DNA from: Cristatella mucedo
Taxonomy: Eukaryota > Bryozoa > Phylactolaemata > Cristatellidae
Length of the DNA stretch: 64,000 nucleotides
Reading direction: 5' to 3'
NCBI GenBank assembly: GCA_009760855.2
Contig: WPIO01000107.1
Location: forward strand, 1,117,001-1,181,000
Shown: piece by piece, positions 46,691-58,635 of the stretch
How the letters are laid out: each line of letters starts with the position of its first letter
How positions within the stretch are numbered: position 1 is the stretch's first letter
Translations under genes and position numbers: made by a program
Notes under the pieces: model-generated
What the model was told of the DNA's origin: nothing
The model's input: only the letters and a program-made list of their open reading frames with translations
Databases searched by the model: none

Positions 46691-47504
46691 TACAGAAGTA
46701 AAAAGAATGCTGATATCTAGCTTGGTGGTGACATCTCTATTAGGAATATTCAGAAATCCAGAAAATTAAAAGGATTTAAATATCAGGCACTGTGTTTCTA
46801 CCAACCCTCCTGCAGTGCAACGGCAGTAGGACTTGCATCCCCGGTTCAGGCAGCTTTGAAGCAGAAGAGTTTGAGACCTGCTGACTATTCTGTTGCCGGG
46901 AAGTCGAGCTTAACTAAGAAAAATGACGATTCGCTAAACTGTCATTAGCTTGAGGAAGTAGGGAAAAACAATATTTGGTGTAGTCTCTTATTGTCTGAAA
47001 GATCTACTGTTTTACTACGGGTACTATAATATTACTTACTATAATATTATATTAGTACTATAATATTGTTATTAATAAATAATATTATACATACGGATAC
47101 TACAATATACTGTATTTTCGGCTGTAACCCTGCAAAGCCATGAAATCAAAGGTGCTTTCCAGCAGGAAAGTTATCCGGCGCTCATTCAAACCCGAACCGG
47201 CATTCGGCAACCACGCGTTAGATAACTGATTTGATCTTGCCCAACAAAGACAGCGTGAAACCGCTAGCTGATTCAGAAGAGCGGTCAAGAAATTCTCAAG
47301 TATTGATGTGCATACCCGCCCAGGACACCTGGATATGCCACAGTCAGCAGCGAGTGAGTTTCATTGCCGGAGAACAGAGGAAGCTTGGAGTCCTGTACAG
47401 TACAGACCGATTTAAATCTTCTTCTTTCGCGACTGGTTTTGAAAGAGTACTCCTAGAAATATAAGTACGTATCGTCCATAACTATCCAGAGAGAAGGAGG
47501 AGGC
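46691..47504. other. Intronic sequence with an AT dyad-rich stretch
   Basis: 47,020-47,095 has repeated actataatatta motifs. The rest is unrecognised. Confidence 0.4.
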
Positions 47505-47700
47505 TGTACCTAATGCAGCAGTTTAATAAAATAACCAGGAACAAAGCTGCGGCTGGCCTTGTACATGCGTGTAATAACTTTGCTCTGAATCTGGTGATCA
47601 ACCGGAATCTGTTTATTTATTTCCGGCTCCTGAAGCAGAGGGGACACATGGTCGAACGTCTGGGATTTGTTTACTACTTTTGCAGCCATAATCAATACCT
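47505..47700 (-). mobile_element. Decayed L2-A LINE fragment, reverse
   Basis: Minus strand reads MIMAAKVVNKSQTFDHVSPL then VDHQIQSKV, aligning with NMAARLVFKSQRFEHVSPLL and VEQRKQSKV of L2-A copy 1. Confidence 0.75.
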
Positions 47701-48439
47701 GTCACTAAGGCTGAATGACGTTTAAGGTAGCCCAGCCTAAGCAGAATTACAGCATCTACCTGTCAGGTAGCCAAAAAACGTTTGGCTAGCTTCTGTTATA
47801 GATAATCCCAAATTAAAGGCAATTATTAGTTGGGGTGACTAACTGTTGAGGTGGTCTTTCTAGTAAAACTTGTAAATTTTAACTAATTCTAAAGTCAAAC
47901 AAACCAAAGCTAAGAACTATGTTCGAAAGTATCACAATAGCTTCTCGCATTTGTAATGCTGCCCATCAGCCCAGCTGAATGCTTTTGGTATCTTATGAGT
48001 AAAAAGTCGGTATTTACTTCGCTTATTCAAGTGAAATCGGATAAGATTTAGTATGGAGCATTTTCTGTGCAGGCATTTATTTTGGCAATCATTTATTCAG
48101 ATTCTGACAATTTAAACCACAAATACAGCTGGATGTCTTAAACACAGATGTCTAATCTATTTTATTGGGCTTCATTCACTTTCTCCAAAGGCTTTGTAGG
48201 AATATATAATATTATCTACCGAAAATGGACATTTGAGAACTCCTGATGGAGTGGTCTGCTGGATGTCAAGTCAAGGCCGCATGACAGGAATTAGATTAAA
48301 TCGGGCATGAGGATTATTAGTGTCCCGATGTTTAATTCCAACTGTTTAATTAGGACTATAACTATCCAATGCATCATCTTCATAACCAACCATTTTTGCA
48401 GGGTACAACAATGGTCAGCGCGTGGTGTTATTGCTTGTA
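47701..48439. other. Intronic sequence without recognised feature
   Basis: The last part may be the decayed RT start of the following L2-B. Confidence 0.35.
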
Positions 48440-49552
48440 TAGTGTATACTCTGCCTCTCATCGATGTGATTGCTTGGCACAATCTAGGCATTCACTTCTA
48501 GGCAGATGACACACATTTGTACCCTTACTTCGATCCCTTACAGCCCTACAACACATTGAGTTCTCTCAACTCCCGTGTCGCATGAATTGATGACAGCTGT
48601 ACTTGGATGGTAGAAAGGTTACTTAAATTGAATTATGCACGTCGAATTCTCTCAACTCACTTGCTGCGTGTATTGATGACAGCCGCATATGGCTGGCTGC
48701 AGGTTTTCTTAAATTAAATGATGAAAAAACTAATTTAATAGTTATGGGCAAACCAAGTGTGATTCAGAAATTGGAGAGGCTGACGCTCAAAATCGGCTCT
48801 GGAAGCATATCACATGTTAAATCTGCACGAATTCTAAGTGTAGTGTTCCGAAGTAAGCTTTCATTGGACAACCAAATCAGCTCCACAGTCAAGTCTACCT
48901 ACTTTCAGCTTCATAACATTGCTCAAGTTCGGGCTCATTTAGATGAGGATATCACATCTAAGTTGTTCCATGCATTTGTGATATCCCGTCTTGACTTCTG
49001 TCACTCACTGCTGGCATGTGCAGTCAACCTCTTACATCTAGTGCAAAACTCTGCAGCTAGGCTTATCTGTCTTGGGTGTCTCAGTTGCCAAATCACGCCA
49101 CTTCTCACCGACCTGTACTGGCTACCAGTCAAGCAATGGATTGACTTCAAGACTCTGTCGCTCACTTGCAGGTGCCTTCATTCTTTGGCCCCAGCCTATC
49201 TCTCTGATCTACTTCCCCACCAGGCCAAGCATCGTACCAACTGCTTTTCGGAATCCAACAGTTTACCAATACCTCGTAAAAACTTCAAATCCTTTGGAGA
49301 CCGTGCATGTAGGTTGCATGCTCCCAAAGCATGGAACTCACTCCCAACTTCCATAACGACATTTCCTGACTTAACTGCATTGAAGAGAAATTAAAAACAC
49401 ACTATTTAGGACAGCATTTAGTGGGTTCCTTTGATTTTTCCTTTATATGCCTTTGCATGCTGACACTGCCCATGTCGAACCTAATCATTGTATTCATATT
49501 GTTCATCAACCGTGATATTAGTCACGATTCAATCGCCTTTCCCATGTAGCAG
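48440..49552 (+). mobile_element. L2-B LINE, RT motif C to 3' UTR
   Basis: HNLGIHF then a stop and ADDTHLYPYFDPL (motif C) near 48,480-48,530. A 216-codon frame (48,744-49,394) covers the thumb and C-terminal region: MGKPSVIQKLERLTLKIGSG, SRLDFCHSLLA and HAPKAWNSLPTSIT. It is the best-preserved L2-B C-terminus here. The 3' UTR is cut at tagcag and the next copy follows directly. Confidence 0.85.
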
Positions 49553-49555
49553 AAA

Positions 49556-50310
49556 TTAGGGCTTGTTTAGATAAGGATACCACGTCCAAGTTGGTCCATG
49601 CATTTGTGACATCCCGTGTCGACTTCTGCAACACACTGCTTACTGGCCTACCAGCATGTGCGATCAGGCGATTGCAGCTGGTGCAAAACTCTGCAGCTAG
49701 GCTTGTCTGTCGTGAGCGTCGCAGTTACTACATTACTCCACTTCTCGCCGACCAGCACTGGCTACCAGTGAGGCAACGGATTGACTTCAAGGTTTTGTCG
49801 CTGACTTTTAGGTCTCTTCATTCTATGGCTCCAGCCTATCTTTCAGATATACTACCCCATCAGGCCAAGCATCGTACCACCCGCTTTTCGGAATCCAACA
49901 GTCTGGAAATATCTCGTACAAACCTTAAATCCTTTGGAGACCGTGCATTTAGCTCGTATGATCCCAAAGCCTGGAACTCCCTCCCTACCTGCGTAAGAGC
50001 ATCCCATGACCTGACCACATTTAAAAGAAACTTAAAAACACACCTATTTAGGACAGCATTTAGTGGGTCTCTGTGATTCGTCCTTGATGTGCTTATGTGT
50101 GCTGACACTGTGCATGCTGCCACTAACCACATTTGCATGCTGACCCTGTGCATGTCACCCCTAACCATATTATTCATTTTGTTTGTTTTTCAAGCATGAT
50201 TTTACTTACTATTCAATTGCATATCACTTTTCAGCAGATGTAGAGCGTCTAGAAAGAGATTAAGTTTTCTGAGGGTGCTTTATCAAGTGCAATATTATTA
50301 TTATTATTAG
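49556..50310 (+). mobile_element. L2-B LINE, 5'-truncated, head-to-tail
   Basis: A 161-codon frame (49,591-50,076): SRVDFCNTLLTGLPACAIRR, LVQNSAARLVCRERRSYYIT, SYDPKAWNSLPTCVR and LKTHLFRTAFSGSL. It is uninterrupted to its stop. Then the 3' UTR, gtctagaaagagattaagtt and a tattattattattag tail. Confidence 0.9.
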
Positions 50311-50392
50311 CAAATGCAAAGCGCCTAGAAAGAGGTCGAGTTCTCTGAGAGCTCTTTATCAAGTGCATTATTATTATTATTATTATTATTAT
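50311..50392 (+). mobile_element. L2-B tail-only copy
   Basis: gcaaatgcaaagcgcctaga, aagaggtcgagttctctgag, then about eight ATT units. A very short 5'-truncated insertion or tail duplication directly after the previous tail. Confidence 0.8.
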
Positions 50393-50394
50393 GA

Positions 50395-51325
50395 CAATAC
50401 CAACTTATGAGAGAGGGCAAACCAAGTGAGATTCAGAATATGGAAATTTTGAAGCTCGCAATCGGCTCTGCCAGCAGACGAGCTGTTGAATCGGCACTAA
50501 ATATATGCATCCTGTTACACAGTGATCTTAAGTTAAACAAAGAAAGTTCCACAGTCAATTCTTCCTACTTTCAGGCACATAATATTTCTAAAATAAATTT
50601 GTGCTTGCTTAGACATTGGTACCACATTCAACTTAGTCCATGCCTGTGTGACATCCCGTCTCAACTTCTGTAACTCAATGTTTTCTGGAAAACCGGCCTG
50701 TGCAATAAGATGCTTTTAGTTGTTACAAAACTCTAAAGCTGGTTCATATGGTATGAGACTTGCAATCGCCACCTCACAACACCTGTTGCTGATCTGCATT
50801 GGCTCCCGGTGAAGTAACGGATGGACTTCAAGATTCTGTCACTCATTGTCAGATTGCTTTAATCTCTAGCTCCAGCCTATCTAAAAGATTTACTCCCCCG
50901 CCAGGCTAAGCATCGTGCATTCGTCTTTTGGAATGTGATCACTGACCTATATCTCGTACCAACCTCAAATCCTTTTGAGACCCTGTCTTGAACTCGCATG
51001 CTCCCAAAGCCAAAAATGTCTTCCGACTTGAGTGACGTTATTCCTTGACTTGACCCTTTTTACAAAGAAACTAAAAACGCATCATCTTTATCACAACATA
51101 TAGTGGGTCGATGCGATTCGTCCATGGTGTGCTTACGGGAGCTGATGCTCTGTAGGCTGCCACTATCTATATTTGCATGCTGAGCCTGTGCTTGTCATCC
51201 TTAACCATGTTATGCTTTGCGTCCTTAAACATCCTACAGCTAACCATTCGATCGTGCTTACTTTAGAGCCAATTTAAATAGCCTAGACAGAGATTGAGCT
51301 CTCATAGGGTGCTATATCAATGTTA
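50395..51325 (+). mobile_element. L2-B LINE, 5'-truncated, head-to-tail
   Basis: Starts IPTYERGQTK/EIQNME (the GKPSVIQKLE equivalent), with AIGSASRRAVESALN, and decays through the thumb to the 3' UTR and gacagagattgagctctcat. Frame broken. Confidence 0.8.
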
Positions 51326-52102
51326 TTAATTTTTTACACCTATCAAATTGCTCAGGTGTGATATCGTGATCCGCTGTATCAAAATTTGCAGGTAGATGAA
51401 CTAAAATGAGGGACGTTTCTGCCTAGGAATTTGTCACAGACGGAGGAGAGCATTCTCTGTGGACTGTTGTCGCTCTAATTATGAGAGAAATATTGTTGCA
51501 GCTAAATCAATCTGTCACTGTGAACCGGAAAGGTGATTGTATAGGTTCTCCTGAAGACCAGCTATTCATACTAGCACTTAGTAAGGTAGACATTTCTTAT
51601 ACAAAATTCTTAAAGATTTTTATTGGAAGGTCACGGGTCCTGATTCAACAGCACTTTATTCTAAGGTTGTTTAACTAAGGCAGAAATATGTTTTAATTTC
51701 CGCAATGAAGAATGTACCAAACCTTTCGAATGTACCGTTAATATATTGCAACTAAAAGCTCTAGGGTTAAACAAATTAATTATTCACTGTCTTATAATTT
51801 CTATTGGGTCTCAACAACAGAAATTCAGTTTTACCATGGCAAAAGAATTACTGATATCCTAAACTTCTGGTTCTAGCTGATGAGAACATTATTCGAAGTA
51901 ACTAGCTCTTAGTCACGTCCAGACTTCTTTAAGCTCAGTTCAAGCTTGCTATTGAATGCAATTAAGCTTTTTTCCACTTTATAAGAATCAACATCACTCT
52001 TTAAACTGAAAGAATGTAGTGGAGAGTGCGCATTGAGAGCATTGCAAAGTTTTTAGTTTACTTTATCAGTGAAAATTGAAGTTATCGGCTGAATCTAGAT
52101 GC
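51326..52102. other. Intronic sequence without recognised feature
   Basis: No signal recognised. Confidence 0.4.
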
Positions 52103-52242
52103 AGCTCTGGTTTGGCTCAGTGGTTAGGGTGCTCTCCCCAACCAAGGTACGGTCAAGGTCATGAGCTCAAGCCCCGTCGCCTATGTGAGGCTCCTGAAAT
52201 AGATATTAAGTTCGCTTACGATGCTATGTAGATAAATTGTGA
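52103..52242 (+). mobile_element. SINE1 copy
   Basis: gctctggtttggctcagtgg, ggtcaaggtcatgagctcaa, gctcctgaaatagatattaa, gatgctatgtagataaattg. More diverged than the 13,267 copy but in the same order. Confidence 0.75.
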
Positions 52243-54769
52243 AAAATCAGGGAGACCTACATCATTCACAGGTTTCTAAAAGTTCTCAGATTCATTACTT
52301 TTTAAGTCCTCCTGAAAAACAGGATGCTATCTTGCATATGTGATGGAACCAGATGAATAAACAAAAATAAGCAACGATCTGAGATACCGAGCATGAACAG
52401 ACCAAATTTAGTTGTACGTACATCTTGCTTGATTACGAGTTCCCGAACGTTAGCGCCTCTTTGAATGATAAGATTAAAGTTTTAAGAAAAGGCTTAATTC
52501 TCCGGGAACTCCAGACATGAACATGCTTCATTGCATTATTCGTTAGTCTTAATCTTAAAGAGCTTAGAAATCAATAAAGGTATGTCACATTTGAAAACTT
52601 CAAGTAATTGAAATTTCCAAAGACTTCCATAATAAAGATTAAGCGGACAGCAGAGCTCTATAGATCTCTACTGTGAGATACGTGATCTTTGAAAGAGATC
52701 CGAAAGCAACTGATTCAAGCCACTGGCCAAGCAAGGGCCAATAGATTCGTGAGCAAAGACAGCATTACGCCAGTTTCCCGGTTGAAAGACGACATGATCT
52801 TATATAATTAGAAGCCGGATTGGGAGGTCTCAGCTGCAACTCCACATGAGAGCAAGTTGTCACCTGTGTCCGGGTCAGTATACAATCATCGAGCTCCTTT
52901 TGGACATACTGCTCATGAATGAGCAGACCACGACATAAATGGGAAAGCATTTAAAAATTGAATGAAAGTTGCTGTCTCGTGCCTTTGAGGCACTTAGATG
53001 AATTGGGACTTTGGCGAGCACGTTAATTGTAGCCGTGCAGTTGATAATGGTCTAACGCAAAAAATTAGACTTGTTGTGTTAGATGCCGATTAAGTAGCCT
53101 GCAAGCTAAGCGGCCTGTAGAGGCACGGCAGTCAGTTTCTGTTTTTTCTCTTCTTGCTGAGCCCCGGCTATCGAGGTATTATCAGAGCGAGTGAATAACA
53201 GTTTTTTAACTTGTGATGCTTCTATTTCAAAGACGAGCTGTTGATAGTGTGAACGTTCGATAAATGGAGATTCTTGCTGAATTGCCAAAAAAACACCAGT
53301 CGGAAACTATTGCCGATGGTAACATCACACTGAAGTATGTAACAGGAAATCTCCTATGCACTTACAGTCGATACCCGTGGTATCCTAACGTATTATTATG
53401 AAGCTAGGTACAGGTCCAAACCATACTTGAAGACGTCTAATGTTGCTTTAGAGCATGGTAGGGAAAGAATAGGCTCTCACATTCTGAGACGTGGAGCGGT
53501 CAATAACTGTATCGTTTGGAGAAGAAATTAATTGTTTTATAAGCTTAGGACACTATTAGATAAGTTGTAACAACTTTTTTCATATTATTTTTTTCTTTGA
53601 CATGTATCGTTGTTGCGCCGGCAGGAAACGGATTCAAGTCAAAGGAATTCCTTACGGAAATTATGGTGACAGGATCCGTGCCGACAGAAATCGAGATACA
53701 TAAAGGGGGAGAACATCCCGAATAATTTTGTTTGACTACACTGATCACTGTGGATTGGTTACGCTGATTAGCAATAAGCCTGTGGCGAAACAAATACATT
53801 AGGCATGGGAGATGCAGGATTTTTTTAAGGTGGTCTCACCAATTCAAACGGTCTTCAGTAGAAATAGCACAGACTTTAAGCTGCGGCACTCAACTCTTAC
53901 CCGTCTCAATAAAATGATGCTCATTCTTGCAGTCGCACTATCCCTGCTGCCAGATACTAGCAATATAGAGCCTTGATGAAATTCAAATATTGACTATGTT
54001 GCATCAAGCCCATGCTTGCTCATTCAGTAGTCACCAGCAATATCGTCGGAAGCTTTGAGCTAATTTGTTCCTTGTAGCAGTAGCTCATTTTTATTTTCTG
54101 TTTATGTAAAAGTACCTTAAGACACTTTGAAATTGAGCATTCTGGGGCTACTAAGTTTGCTTAAATCTCGTTCCAAATATAAATGAATAGAATATATGGA
54201 GTTTATTCTCAAAGAGTGCTTTACGAAAGACTTGACGCCGGCTAAATGATATAAGCCTGATATTGGAGGGTCGTGCTGATGTTCCATATTTTGATTCCAG
54301 TGCATTGAGACAAATAATTTAAAATAGCCATATGTAATAATATCCTGGTGGCGGCTAATGAGTAGTTTTGTAATCATCACCATCCTATATGAATTTGCAC
54401 CTCGAATCAAACTATTGTTTTCATAAAATCTACACCAAACTTTGGATAAGCAAGAAAGGATCGCTAAGCATTAGTTGCTTCTTTAAATGAGTGACTATTA
54501 GTCAATGACATTCTTTGCCTGATTTTCTTTTTAATTTTATGGCCTTAACCTGCAGTCCATATAGTTAAGCATTTGAACTCGCGTGAAGAGTAAATTAGCT
54601 AAAGCTACAAAACATAAACAGTGGTTTTAGGTTTATTATGAGATTCAAAACGACAAAGTAATATTTCGACACTAAAACTTTTAATACCTGAAATATCTGT
54701 AGTGAATGTATTTAAAACTGTGCAGACCTACTACCGTGTGCTTTGTTTAATTTAAGAGCTGCGTGATAC
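52243..54769. other. Intronic sequence without recognised feature
   Basis: Several 60-97 codon open frames (for example 53,799-53,545 and 54,410-54,117 minus) have no family resemblance and do not fit the exon chain. Confidence 0.35.
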
Positions 54770-55515
54770 AATTCGGGCTTGTTTAGACAGGGATGCCACA
54801 TTGAAGTTGGTCTATGCATTTGTGACATAACGTCTTGACTTGTGTAACTCACTGCTTGCTGGTCTACAGGCGTGTGCAATCAGGCACTTACAGCTGGTGT
54901 AAAACTCTGCAGCTAGACTTTTCCATCGTAAGCAGCTCAGTTGACAAGTCTTACCACTTCTCGCCAACCAGCACTGGCTACCTATTAAGTAACAGATCGA
55001 CTACAACGTTTTCTCGCTCACTTTTAGGTCCCTTCGTTCTTTGGCTCCGGCCTACCTATCAGATCAACTCCCTCTCAATTCTGAGGGTGGTACCACCCTC
55101 TTTTCGGAATGTAAGTGTTTGCCTATACCCCTTAAAGCCTCAAATCCTTCAAAGACCGTGCCTTTAGTTCGTATGTTTCCAAAGCCTGGAACTCACTCAC
55201 GTCTTCCGCCACAACATTTCCTGACTTGACCACGTTTAAAAAGATATTTAAAACGCACCTATTTATGACAGCGTTTAGTGGGTCTCTGTGATTCCTCCTT
55301 TTATTGGGTCCCTGTGATTCTTTTTTATTTGCTTGTGAGTGTTGACACTGTCGCATGCTGCCACAAACTAAACTTGCATGCTGAACTTATGCATGTCACC
55401 CAACATTATTCAACAACATTAGTCAGGTTGTTCCTCAAGCTTGATACCACTCACTATTCTATTGATTTATCTAAGGGCCTTTTATCAAGTGTATTAGTAT
55501 TATTATTATTAAGAG
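54770..55515 (+). mobile_element. L2-B LINE, 5'-truncated
   Basis: Starts near gggcttgtttagacagggat, passes the SRLDLCNSLL equivalent, APAYLSDQLP and SKAWNSLTSS-type codons and FKKIFKTHLF, and reaches the 3' UTR. A gggtctctgtgattc segment is duplicated at 55,279-55,325. The tail is tattattatta. Confidence 0.85.
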
Positions 55516-55733
55516 CTGAAATGAGCAATTATCACATCTTCCGAAATGAATAGGGCTACAAATAAATTTTGACTTACGGATATTGATTGACTTCTGGCAG
55601 AATTTATAGTCAAATAATTGTGTGGCTTTCTATCTTATTAAACTATCTAATTGTATTAAGTAAGTACGCAAAATTACTAAAATACATAAAATTAACTGAT
55701 TGTGTATGTATTATATGTTAATTATATATGCAA

Positions 55734-55735
<2 letters not shown>
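55516..55735. other. AT-rich spacer before (TG)n
   Basis: Nothing recognised. Confidence 0.4.
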
Positions 55736-55788
<53 letters not shown>

Positions 55789-55872
55789 GGCGCGTGTGTG
55801 TGTGTGTGTGTCTGTGTGTGTGGTGTGTGTGTGTGTGCTTGTTTGTGTGTTCTCGTGCATTTGTGTCTGGCT

Positions 55873-55927
<55 letters not shown>

Positions 55928-55990
55928 CGTGGTTGTGTACATGTTTGAGTGTGTGCTTGTGTGTGTGTTTGCTTTGTGTGAGTGTGTGTA
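55736..55990. repeat. (TG)n microsatellite, long and interrupted
   Basis: A short TA run, then about 250 bp dominated by TG units with interruptions (gcgggcgcg near 55,787; a non-repeat patch near 55,840-55,873). Open frames across it on both strands are repeat artefacts. Confidence 0.95.
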
Positions 55991-56288
55991 TTATATTTAA
56001 TTATTTCGATAAATACACATAAAAGCCGCACAAACTGTCTTTCCTTTTTAGGTCACTTCTATTTAAAAATGCAGAAATATAACTAAATTATATTTCCCAG
56101 GCTAGCAGAAGAAACCCATTAGGTTCGACCCGAATATGTTAATGTTATTCAAATAAACCCACCAATTAAAGATCTCGTAAAAGAGCACGAGTTAAATGTA
56201 ATTTCACTTCAGTAATGAGAGGCTTTGTCTATTGCTAGTCATTAAAGCACAGTTTTAAAGTACAAGCTGTTTTGAGTGAAATACTTAC

Positions 56289-56502
56289 GGTTACCAGGTA
56301 CGTGATAATCTCCACCCACCACGTCAGGTCCGGAGTCGTGTATCGAATCCTCGATCGTGTCAGGGTTGCTGCATTCACTCCCATTGAACGTTAGGAAGTA
56401 CCTCCCACAATATGCTGTGCCGCTGTACGTTCCGACCTTGACTGCTGCTTGCCATCTCACTCTTATAGCTGTGTCAGATCGTAACTTTTGAAATCTAATA
56501 AC
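56289..56502 (-). CDS. Domain D1, exon 2 (CTHRC1-like core)
   Basis: A 214-nt exon (71 codons plus one base) between an atattag acceptor and a strong donor, AACC|GTAAGT. It opens VIRFQKLRSDTAIRV, then has YCGRYFLTFNGSEC, and ends near DYHVPGN. These match the CTHRC1 pattern of a KMRS-A-RV strand, a Cys-X-R-W/Y-Y-F-T-F-N-G-X-E-C motif and an IE-type strand. There are no internal stops. The exon starts in phase 0, agreeing with the previous exon's end, and its last base joins TC of the next exon to give Leu-Asp-Gly. This is one of the clearest family matches in the window. Confidence 0.8.
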
Positions 56503-57760
56503 CTAATATGTAATCATTCATTAGAGCTTCAGACCATTATAAAGAATATAAGCTGTTTTGGTTATCTAAGACACTCGTTACTGTAAGTAAGCCAGTATCA
56601 ACTTTGCAATTATTCACAGCATTTCTTTAACAAAATGAATTGCAGATGTATAGTTTGGAAAGTTGAATTATTATTTCAAGCAGTAAATACGGTACAAACT
56701 TTAATGAATTTGTAAACCGCAAGGCTGAAACATGAAAATGTATACACAATTACACAATAGTGCTTCTTTTAAATTAGCGGGATTAGGTTTTCGTGCGATC
56801 GTTCAAGCATACATTTAAACTCAATAGAGCAGCAAACTGTTCTTAAAAGGCTAGTCTAATCAACTAATTTTCTACATCTTAGATGTATTGAAAGATGCAA
56901 CCATAATCGTTATCGTGTTGATCAGGTAATTGCTTCGTCTTATGAATTGTATCTCCTTTGATAGATGCATATATCTTCATGTGAGTGCTGACCTGTTAAC
57001 GTCAATTTAGGAACATATTCAGCGAATGATATATCTGCGGCTCATTAAGTGAGTTAACACTAGATACCAAGGAGACCAGGAGAATTACTGGCTAATATTT
57101 GATTGACTTTTGGGCTGTATATCATGTCACCGGCTAGCGTGTAAACAATTGCCAAGCCACGTGCTCTGTAGAACTTGCATGTTCTAGAATTAAGCACGGA
57201 GTCTTTTAAATGAAATATTTCCCTCTGTATTCTGTCAATCCCTACCCTGTAGGTTGAAAATATTACTCTGGCTCTAATCTGTGCCTTCTTTAATTTGTCA
57301 ACAGCTAGGCCTTCGATTTGTTGAAACTGCAATTGGAAACTGTTCAGAGTGTAATGCCACTCGGTGGAGCCAGATTAGCGCGATCAGGTGGAAGCAGATG
57401 GAACCAGAACTTTGGTAAGCAGCTCCAAACTAAAGACATCAAGTCAATGAGCCCCTTTACCCGATAATGAGCGGAAATGGTATCTGGCAAATGTGACTTA
57501 CGAAGACACCGGGCATCGCAAGCGTAACTAAACCGTTCATTGATTATGGTCAACCCGTTCAAACATCAACACACAGCTCACACATGCCTACAAATATCCA
57601 TTAGCGATGTTGGTGCAGCTAGTTCATAATCTGACGAAAACTTAACTAACCACAAGCAACGAGGAATCGGCGATCAATGGTGGTGATTGCGGCTAATCAT
57701 GTTTCAAAATAACTCAGCCCAACCCTTTTGCTTCTGTTTCCCCTGCCTCAGCTGCCAGCA

Positions 57761-57763
<3 letters not shown>
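56503..57763. other. Intron between D1 exons 1 and 2
   Basis: Minus-strand frames at 57,562-57,344 and 57,332-57,060 (the latter with KKAQIRARVIFSTYR) look somewhat coding-like but are unrecognised and do not fit the module. Confidence 0.3.
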
Positions 57764-57805
<42 letters not shown>

Positions 57806-57880
57806 GCCGCCGCAGCTGCGACGACACTGTCCCCACAGTTTATGCCGCCACCACTGCTGCCGCCGCCGCAGCTGCTGCTG
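57764..57880. repeat. Trinucleotide repeat (ACT)n-(GCT)n-(GCC)n
   Basis: A few ACT units, then about ten CTG/GCT units, then GCC/GCA-rich imperfect units to about 57,880. Intronic by my gene model. Confidence 0.9.
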
Positions 57881-58635
57881 TCATTGCTGTTTTTCTCATT
57901 CACATCGATCACGTTCGAACGATAAAATGGCTGATTTGTTTGCCTCTTTAGTCCTCTTGTTTAACTATTGTTAAATTCTTCTTACTTGAGCATTGTAATT
58001 TTCCGCTGAAAATTGTATCTGCTCTTACGCGCTGGACTGAGAATAAACGAGTCAGACAATAAGAAAAGCTTGCTGGCCAAGCGATATGAAAGATATCCTT
58101 ACAATTAATTTTAATAAAGACAGCTAAATTCAAGGTTTTTTGTTTTAATTTTTTCAAACCAATTTGTCTACAAGAGTCAGGAAAGCAATATTGAAACTTC
58201 TCAATGAGCTTATTTCAAACAGCAGACCGAGCTAAAGCTTTTTCTAGTCAAGCTGCGAGCAATAATTGTCTCAGACTGGATTATTCCTTCGCAAGCATTT
58301 TCCTGTTCCTTGACTCTGCAATTTGCAATACCGAGAATTATTTTTTATATCTATCACTACTTTGAACTGCATACTTTACAATTCAAGTTTCATTAAATTA
58401 CATCTGCGACGTGTAAGCGGTTGCTAAGCTGCTACTATTTTATATTCTGCTGCCATAGTATGGCCCAAGCGTGCATTAATACTGCCGTTTTTATGGGAAT
58501 GACTTTACAATCTCAAACGAGAAGACTTTTAACTGGGTGACCACTGAGGAAAATGACTAGCTGTAAAATCCGATATAGAGACAAATACGTACGAATTCCT
58601 TATAGAAAAACACTACTTAGCGTTTTAGCCCTTAC
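57881..58635. other. Intronic sequence without recognised feature
   Basis: Nothing recognised. Confidence 0.4.

Noticed and set aside
49860-50177. 105-codon minus frame
   Set aside because: Antisense shadow of the L2-B C-terminal frame; the same shadow appears at other L2-B copies.
55700-56031. Long open frames on both strands rich in Cys-Val or Thr-His
   Set aside because: They are translations of the (TG)n microsatellite; no other coding signal.
57687-57974. Poly-Leu or poly-Ala proteins over the CTG repeat
   Set aside because: Triplet repeat translated in different frames; no conserved flanks, and it lies in an intron of the better supported gene.
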